Shown here: in pieces, positions 22,703 to 32,110 of the stretch
Layout: each line of letters starts with the position of its first letter
Position numbering within the stretch: the stretch's first letter is position 1
Assembly: GCA_030765805.1 (NCBI GenBank)
Contig: JAVCDH010000081.1
Span: 1-32,110, forward strand
Length of the DNA stretch: 32,110 nt
Origin: Candidatus Euphemobacter frigidus
GTDB taxonomy: Bacteria; Auribacterota; Erginobacteria; Erginobacterales; Erginobacteraceae
Direction: 5' to 3'
Translations under genes and position numbers: made by a program
The notes under the pieces: generated by a model
Seen by the model: only the letters and a program-made list of their open reading frames with translations
What the model was told of the DNA's origin: nothing
The model's database searches: none

Positions 22703-24220
22703 TTATTTGATAATCCGCCGCATCTCGCCGATTCCGTATTGCTCCCCGATTCTCCGGTCGGCTTCGCTAAGGGTATCGGCCGGGAGGATCAACTCGCGGC
22801 CGAACTCCTCGAATTTGAAGCGGTGGTGAACATTCTCGGGTTGTTCCAACGCCTCGACCACATCCTCAAGCCGGGAGACCGGGCGCCCGTTCACCTCCGC
22901 CACGACCAGTTCATCCATGCGCTGATAACCGAGGTTGATCTGATCAGGGAGAATCTTATTTAAGATCACAATCCGCTCCCTCCCCGGTTCCGGGCTCCGG
23001 GAGTGGTAATTATAAAAATAAAGATACTTCTTATTCGCTTTGGTCCCCCATTTCTCCCCCCACTCTTTCAGATAATCGGCCGTCAACTCCTGGATAATCA
23101 GGCCCCCGACAATCAGGTACTCCGTCACCGAGCCGCAGCTATAAGGAGGAATCAGGTAGTCCGAACGGCTGAATCTCTTCAATCTCATCTTCTTCCGATC
23201 CACCGCGCCGTTCCGGAAGAACTCAACCTCGATCGTGTCCCCCGGATAGTGAAACCGGGAGAAGATATCCCGGCAGTCAAGTTTGCCCCAGAACGGATCT
23301 TCATAATAACCGTCTCCATCGATCTCGAAACCGTCGATGGAGAGGAGGAGATCACCCTCTTTCAGCGTTCCGTCCGCCGAGCCGTCGGGGAAGACCGACT
23401 GGATATAGATCCCCTCAACTCCGGGAGGGAGGTGGAGGTATCTCTTAAACTCGGGATCCCTCACCGCGGCACCGATAAATCCATGGTAGGGAAAACCGAT
23501 ATATCCTTCGGGCCGGATCGCGTCCAGAAAATGCTTGATAATCGAGGTCGGGATAATGGTGGCGTACTGCTTCTTGCTGTTGTAGGACATGGTGAGGCCG
23601 ATCAACTTGCCGCCGGAGAAGACCGGTTCACTCCATCCTCCACCCCGGTCCTCAAAGTTAACCGCCGCGCCGTAGGTGAGGAAGCTATCGGGACTGAGAT
23701 AATACTTCTCGACCGAGACCTTCACGATCTCCCCGGGGATAGCCCGGATCTTCTCCGACTCTTCCAGGACCAGGAACTTGACCGGCTGATCGATCCGGAC
23801 CCGCTCCTCCAGTTCAACCGGGTTGAGGTCATTGAAGAAAGAATCATCGTCGACGGTGACGATCGCCAGGTCGACATCATAATCGATGACCTCGATCCTG
23901 CCCCGGTAGTATTTTTTTTCGGTATTCTTCTCCACCTTAATCATGGTGGCGTCTTTTACGATATCGGCGGTGGTCAGGATCTTTCGATCGGGAAGAACGC
24001 AGCCGTAACCCAGGCGGCTGTTCGCTTTCTTCTTCTTCCAGGGGCTGGAGTAATCCGTCTCCTGGTAGGTTACATAGAGCTTGACCGGGACATTCTTCAC
24101 CGGTTCGGAGGTTGATTGGGCGTGAACCGCCCCGCAGACCAGAGAGAGTAACAGAAGAATAGAAGTTATGACTACCCTCTGCCCTTCTCCCCGGAGGCCC
24201 AATATATTTATATAGCTCAT
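22703..24220 (-). CDS. HtrA-like pseudoprotease with PDZ domains
   Basis: This 505-residue exported protein is paralogous to the gene just upstream. A signal peptide (about residues 15-35) precedes a trypsin-fold domain (about 45-230) and a PDZ region (about 250-360); a second PDZ-like segment ends the protein. The catalytic triad is broken. The histidine position is Asp (LTTADIV, D86), D117 is kept in VDLAIV, and the serine position within the usual GNSGGPV is Trp (GGGWSEPV, W196). It is therefore probably inactive as a protease and may act as a chaperone, scaffold or regulator of its active neighbour. The start codon is 1 nt after the upstream stop, so translation is tightly coupled. Confidence 0.85.
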   Translation of the reverse strand: MSYINILGLRGEGQRVVITSILLLLSLVCGAVHAQSTSEPVKNVPVKLYVTYQETDYSSPWKKKKANSRLGYGCVLPDRKILTTADIVKDATMIKVEKNTEKKYYRGRIEVIDYDVDLAIVTVDDDSFFNDLNPVELEERVRIDQPVKFLVLEESEKIRAIPGEIVKVSVEKYYLSPDSFLTYGAAVNFEDRGGGWSEPVFSGGKLIGLTMSYNSKKQYATIIPTSIIKHFLDAIRPEGYIGFPYHGFIGAAVRDPEFKRYLHLPPGVEGIYIQSVFPDGSADGTLKEGDLLLSIDGFEIDGDGYYEDPFWGKLDCRDIFSRFHYPGDTIEVEFFRNGAVDRKKMRLKRFSRSDYLIPPYSCGSVTEYLIVGGLIIQELTADYLKEWGEKWGTKANKKYLYFYNYHSRSPEPGRERIVILNKILPDQINLGYQRMDELVVAEVNGRPVSRLEDVVEALEQPENVHHRFKFEEFGRELILPADTLSEADRRIGEQYGIGEMRRIIK

Positions 24221-24221
24221 G

Positions 24222-25721
24222 TCAATTTTTATCTTCCCGCGGGGCGAGATACCGGTCCTGGCTTACCCCGTACCGCTCAAGGATCCGAAGATTCTCTTTC
24301 TTAAGCCGGCGGGCGTTTAAGACGCAGGGCGGGAGGTCGCCTTCAAACTCAATGATGTGGAAATCTCCAGTCTGTGCCGCAAAGGCGCTGATCAGGGAGG
24401 CGAGAGAGACTATTTTCTCCCCGTTCACCGTGTCCACCACCAGGTCGGAGAGGCCGGAGTAGTACTGATTGACCGGCGCGGCCAGGATACGGGTCAGCAG
24501 AATCACTTCCGGCCGGGCAAGGCACAATTTGTCCCGGTTATAATAATTGAAGTAGTAGAGCAAGCGAGAATCCGCCCGGTTCCACCAGTCGCCCCGCCAG
24601 GTCTTCAGATACTCCAGAGAGAGTGGCTGGAAGAGCAATCCGCCGAAGAGATAGTACTCGGGCTTCTCCTCGTACTCCTTCCACGACTTCATCAACTCCA
24701 CATTCTTCTTGAGCGGTACCCGGCAGGTGATCTCCTCCCCGTCCCGGATCAGTCGAAAGACTACCTCGTCTCCCACCTGCTTCCGCTCGACCACTTCTTC
24801 CAGCTGGTAACTTTTGTCGTCGATCAGAATCGTTCCGTCGTTTCTGATCGGGTTCCCGTCGATCGAGAGAAGTAGATCGCCGGGATGGATAACATCGATG
24901 GCGGAATGACCGGGGATCAGGTCCGAGATTACCACACCGGTCTTACCCTTCGGCAGCCCCACGTAATCCCGGTAGGCGGGATTGAGCAAACGGGTCGGAA
25001 TGATCCCCAAATCCGGATAGCCGTCATAGATCCCATCCTCAATATCATCCAGAAAATGGTTGATCACCGTAATTGGGATGACATGCCCGACATTCTCCGA
25101 TTTCTTAACAACCTGGAAAGCGATCCCCACGATCTTTTCATCCTGGAGAACCGGTCCACCGCTGTTCCCCGGGTTGATGGCGGCGTCGATCTGGAGGATA
25201 AGGTGATAATCCCGGCCGGAATGGCTATAGCGAGTATAATCAATCCGGGAGATAATACCCCGGGTGACCGAGATCCTCCGGCCGCCGGAAGGAAATCCAT
25301 AGACCAGCACCAGCGATCCCAGTTCGGGGATCTCCTGACTGAAAGGCAGAGAGGTGGTCTCCTCGAAGAACGTGGGGTCGAGGACATCGATCAGCGCCAG
25401 GTCACAGTCATGCCCGATAAACGAGACCACTCCCCGGTAGGGGGTTCCGCTCTTCTCTTTCTCAATCTCAAGATACTTTGAATCACTGACGACATGGGCG
25501 CTGGTAAGGATCCGGTTCCCGGAGATGATGACGCCGGATCCGCGCCCACCGGAGAAGTCACGATCTTCCCAGGGGGCTTCATAGTTCGCCCGCTGGCTGA
25601 CATTCCGGATCTTGACGATCGCCGAGCGGATGCGCTCGGTATCATTCCCGGCTTTTCCGGCAGCCGGCATGCCCGCCCCCAGAGCGACTAAAAGTACTGT
25701 TACCAATCTATTTATCTTCAT
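24222..25721 (-). CDS. HtrA/DegP-like serine protease with PDZ domains
   Basis: This 499-residue periplasmic protease has a signal peptide (residues 1-24) and a trypsin-like domain with complete triad: H76 in TSAHVV, D107 in CDLALI and S187 in NPGNSGGPV. A PDZ domain follows (about 240-340; GHSAIDVIHPGDLLLSIDG), then a long C-terminal extension of about 150 residues ending in a second PDZ-like segment. Such enzymes degrade or refold damaged envelope proteins. The extension is shared with the pseudoprotease next door (both have a Y-Y-F-N-Y-Y/H-type stretch), which confirms a duplication. It begins 2 nt after the DUF362 stop. Confidence 0.9.
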   Translation of the reverse strand: MKINRLVTVLLVALGAGMPAAGKAGNDTERIRSAIVKIRNVSQRANYEAPWEDRDFSGGRGSGVIISGNRILTSAHVVSDSKYLEIEKEKSGTPYRGVVSFIGHDCDLALIDVLDPTFFEETTSLPFSQEIPELGSLVLVYGFPSGGRRISVTRGIISRIDYTRYSHSGRDYHLILQIDAAINPGNSGGPVLQDEKIVGIAFQVVKKSENVGHVIPITVINHFLDDIEDGIYDGYPDLGIIPTRLLNPAYRDYVGLPKGKTGVVISDLIPGHSAIDVIHPGDLLLSIDGNPIRNDGTILIDDKSYQLEEVVERKQVGDEVVFRLIRDGEEITCRVPLKKNVELMKSWKEYEEKPEYYLFGGLLFQPLSLEYLKTWRGDWWNRADSRLLYYFNYYNRDKLCLARPEVILLTRILAAPVNQYYSGLSDLVVDTVNGEKIVSLASLISAFAAQTGDFHIIEFEGDLPPCVLNARRLKKENLRILERYGVSQDRYLAPREDKN

Positions 25722-25723
25722 AA

Positions 25724-26875
25724 TTACGAGAGTTCCATCAATCTGTAATCCCGGGAGCCGAGGCCGGCCTCCTCCGCCTCCTCCAGAAAAGGTTCGATCT
25801 GGATTCCGAAGAGGGACTTGAATGGGTCACGCAACCGGGGGAGACAGTTGTACTGTGAGGCGACGGCAGGTGTTATCTTCTTCCGGGAGAGCCGAAGTCT
25901 CTTCTTGACCACTATCGAGCCCGGGATCAACGGGGCTTTTCGGACCAGGTCGACCGAAGCCTGATCGATGGCGACGACATCCCGGGAGGCGAGGATCCCC
26001 CGGTCGGGAACAAAAGGCGGGTCGCTCCAATCACAGCAATCACAGTCGGGGGTGATATCGATCAGAAAGTTGAGAAAAAGCGCCTTGCCTTTTTTATCCC
26101 TCAACACCGCCCGGGCGTAGGCCGCGGACTTCTCCGCCAGGCGGGAGGTCTCCCCCTTCCAGATCGGGGGGATGGCCCCGACCGGGCAGACGGCTATGCA
26201 CTCCCCGCAGCCGATACAGACGCTTTGGTCGATCTTCGCCTTCCCATCTTTATCCTGAGAGATCGCGCCGACCGGACAGTACCGCAGGCAGGTGCCGCAG
26301 GCGACGCACTTCTCCACCACGACCTCCGGCTTCAAATCGCTATGTATGGTCTGCTTCCCGGCCGGGGAGGCGCATCCCATGCTGACGTTCTTGATCGCTC
26401 CCGCGTATCCAAAAATAACATGGCCGGTGACGTGAGTGATGACCAGAAGACTGTCCGCGTCCTGGACCACCTTCGCGATCCGGGCCGGAGGCGTTCCCGC
26501 GACTCCTCCCTCCACCGCGACAAACCGATCGGCTATGACAACCGGCGCGCCCAGATTTTCTTCGGTAAAACCGTGCCGACGGGCGGTGAGGAGATGGTCT
26601 TCGGTGGTATGTCTCTTTCCGCGGTAGAGGGTATTTGAATCGGTCAGAAACGGTTTCGCGCCCAGATCATTCAATTTGCCAACCAGGAGACGGGCAAAGG
26701 CGGGATTGAGATATGAGGTATTCCCTTCCTCTCCGAAGTGGACCTTGACCGCCACTTTATCTCCCCGCTGAAAGATTTCCGGTCCACCGCTCGCGTCAAA
26801 GAGGTCGGAGAGCTTGGCCAAGAGCGACCGCCGAGCATGGGCGGTGGGATCGGCAAAGTATACCTTGGTTTTCAT
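25724..26875 (-). CDS. DUF362 protein with two 4Fe-4S ferredoxin motifs
   Basis: This 383-residue protein has an N-terminal DUF362 domain (KVAVKVHFGEEGNTSYLNP, ITHVTGHVIFGYAGAIKN). Two 4Fe-4S motifs are inserted near residues 190-232: CVACGTCLRYCP and CIGCGECIAVCP. A further cysteine cluster CDCC lies near residue 278 before the DUF362 C-terminal part. Function in this family is unsettled; an iron-sulphur redox or cofactor role is likely. There is no signal peptide. It lies 4 nt after ligA and 2 nt before the HtrA gene, an unexpected partner for both, so co-transcription may reflect packing rather than function. Confidence 0.9.
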   Translation of the reverse strand: MKTKVYFADPTAHARRSLLAKLSDLFDASGGPEIFQRGDKVAVKVHFGEEGNTSYLNPAFARLLVGKLNDLGAKPFLTDSNTLYRGKRHTTEDHLLTARRHGFTEENLGAPVVIADRFVAVEGGVAGTPPARIAKVVQDADSLLVITHVTGHVIFGYAGAIKNVSMGCASPAGKQTIHSDLKPEVVVEKCVACGTCLRYCPVGAISQDKDGKAKIDQSVCIGCGECIAVCPVGAIPPIWKGETSRLAEKSAAYARAVLRDKKGKALFLNFLIDITPDCDCCDWSDPPFVPDRGILASRDVVAIDQASVDLVRKAPLIPGSIVVKKRLRLSRKKITPAVASQYNCLPRLRDPFKSLFGIQIEPFLEEAEEAGLGSRDYRLMELS

Positions 26876-26879
26876 CTTT

Positions 26880-29614
<2,735 letters not shown>

Positions 29615-29624
29615 CTTGAAATTT

Positions 29625-29656
29625 TTAGAAAAACAGAACGCGGCGCCTTCAGCGTT
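29625..29656 (-). terminator. Weak terminator-like hairpin after tRNA-Pro
   Basis: On the minus strand AACGC (29656-29652 inverse) and GCGTT (29641-29637) form a 5-bp stem followed by CTGTTTTTC. The stem is short, but it lies between tRNA-Pro and the phosphoesterase where a terminator is expected. Confidence 0.3.
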
Positions 29657-29714
29657 AATCGTAGTGCTCCCCAGAGGCGGAGCTCATTTCATCCTGCCGA
29701 ACCCGGATTATCAG

Positions 29715-29789
29715 TCGGGGCGGGGAGATTTGAACTCCCGACCTCACGGACCCGAACCGTGCGCGCTAGCCAGACTGCGCTACGCCCCG
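29715..29789 (-). tRNA. tRNA-Pro (anticodon CGG)
   Basis: The minus strand folds as a cloverleaf. Acceptor stem CGGGGCG pairs with CGCCCCG, the D arm is GCGCAG-type, and anticodon stem CACGG/CCGTG encloses loop TTCGGGT with anticodon CGG (reads CCG). The T arm is GGGAG-TTCAAAT-CTCCC. The discriminator base is A; CCA is not encoded. Confidence 0.95.
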
Positions 29790-29863
29790 TAATGAAGTAA
29801 ATATTTACACTTCCAACAAACTGCTTTTTATTGCCTGTATTTGACTGCCCGGGAGATTATTGC

Positions 29864-30481
29864 TCAATGAAGAAAATATTTTATGACGACAAATCCCAGA
29901 ACCAATAATACCACGAACGCGATTGAAAGTAAGTTGAAATACTTATCGATAAATACCTTGATCGGGGGGCCGAATTTCCACAGCAGGACACTCACCAAGA
30001 AAAATCGGGCGGTGCGGCTGATAGTGGAGGCGATTAAAAACAGCGGAAAGTTGATGTTAAATGCTCCGGCGCTAATAGTAATAACCTTGTAAGGAATGGG
30101 CGTAAAGCCGGCTGTGAAGACTATCCAGAAAGAATAAAGTTCATATTTCTGCCGCACGGTATCAAACAGAAGCTGGGTAAAACCCGGGATATGGTTGAAG
30201 AAGAATTCAGCCAACGCGGAGTAGACTCCCGGCGATGACCACCAGAGGTGATAACCGATAAAATAACCGAATGACCCTCCGACAATCGAAGCGATTGAGC
30301 AGATGAGGGCAAACCGAAAAGCTTTTCGGGGATTTCCTAAAATTAAGGCAATCAGAAGAACATCCGGGGGGATGGGGAAGAAAGATGACTCGGAAAATGC
30401 CAGAACGAAGAGTGCCAGAGGGCCATATGGTGTATTCGCCCAATGTAATACCCAGTCATATAAATTACGCAATATCTTCAT
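29864..30481 (-). CDS. YqaA/DedA-family membrane protein
   Basis: This 205-residue protein of the VTT (SNARE-associated, DedA) superfamily has four to five membrane helices. The family marks are FFPIPPDVLLIA near residue 35, with GGSFGYFIGYHLW after it, and the re-entrant FTPIPYKVITISAGAF near residue 130. Known members move lipids or keep membrane potential; the YqaA branch is poorly studied. It starts 13 nt after pcm with a weak ribosome site, and is the last gene before the tRNA. Confidence 0.88.
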   Translation of the reverse strand: MKILRNLYDWVLHWANTPYGPLALFVLAFSESSFFPIPPDVLLIALILGNPRKAFRFALICSIASIVGGSFGYFIGYHLWWSSPGVYSALAEFFFNHIPGFTQLLFDTVRQKYELYSFWIVFTAGFTPIPYKVITISAGAFNINFPLFLIASTISRTARFFLVSVLLWKFGPPIKVFIDKYFNLLSIAFVVLLVLGFVVIKYFLH

Positions 30482-30494
30482 CTTATAAATTAAA

Positions 30495-31166
30495 TTAACT
30501 CCGGTCTTTCCAGCCGTGCTCCCCGATCAGGGGGACAAAGACACAGCCTCCTTCATCGCGCTGGATAATCTTTCCTCCGACCTTCTCCAGAACCAGAAGC
30601 CGCTGCGAGTACCCTCCCCCGGCGGGGATGACCAACCGGCCACCTTCGGCCAGCTGCTCGATCAGCGGCGGGGGAACTGCGGGAGAACCGGCGGTCACGA
30701 TAATCCCGTCGTAGGGGGCGGACTCGGGCCAGCCCAGAGTTCCGTCTCCAACTTTTATTGTTACATTGGTATAACCGCTCCTCTGGAAGAACTCTTCCGT
30801 GCGGTGGGCGAGGGCGGCAATCCGCTCCACGGTATAAACCTTCTCCGCCAGACGGGAGAGGATGGCCGCCTGATAACCGGACCCGGTCCCGATCTCCAGC
30901 ACCTTCTCGGTACCGGTCAGCTTTAAGCACTGAGTCATGACCGCGACCATGTATGGCTGGGAGATGGTCTGGCCCTCCCCGATCGGCACCGGGTGGTCGC
31001 CGTAGGCCGAGCGGAGGTCGACTCCGGGAACAAATTCATGCCGGGGCACATCCCGGAAAGCCGACAGCACCCGCGGATCGGTAATTCCCCGGGGCTCCAG
31101 TTGCCGGGAGACCATCCACTCTCTCAAGAGAGAGGCCTCGTTATCTGTCTCATGTGTCTGCGTCAT
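30495..31166 (-). CDS. pcm: Protein-L-isoaspartate O-methyltransferase
   Basis: This 223-residue SAM-dependent enzyme repairs isoaspartyl damage in ageing proteins. Signature stretches are VPRHEFVPG, the ISQPYMVAVMTQ substrate loop with GEGQT before it, VLEIGTGSGYQAAILSRL for SAM binding, YDGIIVTAG, and LVIPAG. Full length. The ATG at 31166 has AGAGGC upstream and lies 9 nt after the glycosyltransferase stop, so they are probably in one operon. Confidence 0.95.
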   Translation of the reverse strand: MTQTHETDNEASLLREWMVSRQLEPRGITDPRVLSAFRDVPRHEFVPGVDLRSAYGDHPVPIGEGQTISQPYMVAVMTQCLKLTGTEKVLEIGTGSGYQAAILSRLAEKVYTVERIAALAHRTEEFFQRSGYTNVTIKVGDGTLGWPESAPYDGIIVTAGSPAVPPPLIEQLAEGGRLVIPAGGGYSQRLLVLEKVGGKIIQRDEGGCVFVPLIGEHGWKDRS

Positions 31167-31175
31167 GCCTCTATC

Positions 31176-31889
31176 CTATCTGGCCGTTATCCGGCGCACG
31201 AGGTTCCGAAGAACCAGCCCGATAAACCGGAGGGTATCCCGGCCCGGATGGATCTTGCTTGCCTGACCGGAATATATGGTTCTGATCGGGATGGAACGGA
31301 TCTTAAAACCAAGGCGCGCGGCCTGAATCAGCATCTCGGATTCCGTATCGTAATTTTGAGTGGTAAATTTGAGCCGTTCCAGCACCGTCTTCTTAATCAA
31401 CCGGTAACCGCACTGGCTGTCCGGGATCTTCTGCCCGTTCAACCATGATATTATCGACGACATTATCCGGTTGGTCCAGTAGCGAACCGGCGGCATCCCG
31501 GTGGCGTTCCACATCCGATTGCCGAGAACGATCCCGACCCCGCTCTCCCGGGCCGGCCGGATGAAGTCCGGAATCTCTTCCGGATCATGCTGTCCGTCTC
31601 CGTCCAGGACGATGACGGCGTCACTCCCTCCGGCGATCAACTCCTCAAATCCCGTCCGGAGGGCGGCCCCTTTGCCCAGGTTAACCGCATGACGAATCAC
31701 CTCCGCCCCGGCGGAACGCGCCCGAGACGCCGTCTCATCGATTGATCCGTCGTCAATCACCAGAACCCGGGAGACGAACCGTTTTGCTTCTTCCACTACC
31801 GCCGTAATCCTCTCAGCTTCATCACGAGCGGGGATGAGAACAGCCACGGTTTCCGCCACCATACCCGAATTCTGCTGCTCGCTATTCAT
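31176..31889 (-). CDS. Glycosyltransferase family 2 (dolichyl/undecaprenyl-phosphate sugar type)
   Basis: The protein has 237 residues from the ATG at 31889, chosen because AGGATA is directly upstream. The frame is open to 31955 but that part overlaps the preceding gene. It has a GT-A fold with VAVLIPARDEAERI, VLVIDDGSIDET, AVNLGKGAALRTGFE, the metal-binding VLDGDGQHDPEEI, and GNRMW. These match enzymes that load a sugar onto a polyprenyl phosphate. No membrane helix is present. It lies 11 nt after the acyltransferase gene, which suggests an envelope-glycolipid role. Confidence 0.9.
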   Translation of the reverse strand: MNSEQQNSGMVAETVAVLIPARDEAERITAVVEEAKRFVSRVLVIDDGSIDETASRARSAGAEVIRHAVNLGKGAALRTGFEELIAGGSDAVIVLDGDGQHDPEEIPDFIRPARESGVGIVLGNRMWNATGMPPVRYWTNRIMSSIISWLNGQKIPDSQCGYRLIKKTVLERLKFTTQNYDTESEMLIQAARLGFKIRSIPIRTIYSGQASKIHPGRDTLRFIGLVLRNLVRRITAR

Positions 31890-31900
31890 TATCCTGTTAA

Positions 31901-32110
31901 TCAGGGCCAGATACGGTAATACATATACCACTGGGTGAGGTTCTCGACAATACACTCTTCCATCTCTTTTACCAGGCCAGTGATGATCTGTCTCTCCCTG
32001 TTTTCCCAGGGAGCGGACCGGTCAATCCGCAGCGGCGGCCGGAAGACCGCTTTAAATCGATGGGTGGATTCCCGGATGAAGTAGCCGAAGAAAATATCGG
32101 CTCCCGAGCG
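31901..32110 (-). CDS. Lipid A lauroyl acyltransferase-like protein (LpxL/HtrB family), C-terminal part
   Basis: The window's right edge cuts this gene: 69 codons and the TGA stop (31903-31901) are present. The end of the protein reads IITGLVKEMEECIVENLTQW followed by a tyrosine-rich finish (YMYYRIWP). Late acyltransferases of lipid A end in the same way (a helix, then ENPEQWLWxHRRWK), and residues RFKAVFRPPLRID before it also fit. The N-terminal catalytic HxxxxD is outside the window. It implies a diderm envelope with lipid A or a similar glycolipid. Confidence 0.75.
   Translation of the reverse strand, partial: RSGADIFFGYFIRESTHRFKAVFRPPLRIDRSAPWENRERQIITGLVKEMEECIVENLTQWYMYYRIWP

Noticed and set aside
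23003..24115. 370-codon plus-strand frame opposite the dead HtrA gene
   Set aside because: Antisense shadow. The minus-strand frame has a signal peptide and the HtrA/PDZ pattern; the plus-strand frame has neither a ribosome site nor a recognisable domain.

Overview
The window looks like chromosomal DNA from a Gram-negative (diderm) bacterium. A late acyltransferase of the lipid A type runs off the right edge, GDP-deoxymannose genes (gmd, rmd) are present, and several products carry export signals. The pairing of GDP-rhamnose genes, TreT with DUF5752, GH77 variants, HMA-like small proteins and REP elements suggests an uncultured lineage of the Omnitrophota or a similar PVC-side group. That placement is an impression, not something the sequence proves. 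No rRNA, CRISPR array or prophage was seen. One tRNA, tRNA-Pro(CGG), is present.

Left block, 1-4966, all minus strand and more AT-rich than the rest. A probable operon starts with a DUF3870 protein. A structured leader with an intrinsic terminator follows, then a CheY-like receiver, a small zinc-ribbon protein, two very small membrane-associated proteins with Lys/Arg-rich tails, and a Cys/His-free HMA-like protein. An SDF-family symporter, a protein of unknown family, and a second HMA-like protein that leaves the left edge (perhaps the N-terminus of a P-type ATPase) complete it. This is the least explained part of the window and the best candidate for an undescribed membrane or metal-handling system.

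Middle-left, 5079-9949, minus strand. gmd and rmd (GDP-D-rhamnose or a related sugar) are separated by a REP-associated tyrosine transposase (RAYT) flanked by four REP palindromes. A PAS histidine kinase follows, ending in a stub of a receiver domain, and then an exported protein. The stub ends exactly at a 19-bp sequence that also forms the termini of a MITE-like element at 14961-15183.

Centre, 10047-20741. manA and an HU protein are on the plus strand. Two tandem GH77 4-alpha-glucanotransferases are on the minus strand. A divergent intergenic region holds the MITE. A plus-strand trehalose operon follows: otsA, otsB, a DUF5752 gene, treT, then a six-hairpin glycosidase. Mannose-6-phosphate, glycogen or maltodextrin, and trehalose metabolism are therefore grouped together.

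Right, 20787-32110, minus strand. One tight run reads phosphoesterase, ligA, DUF362 ferredoxin-like protein, an active HtrA-like protease, a catalytically dead HtrA paralogue, and a membrane-TPR protein. Upstream of it lie tRNA-Pro, a YqaA-type membrane protein, pcm, a GT2 glycosyltransferase and the partial lauroyl-acyltransferase-like gene.
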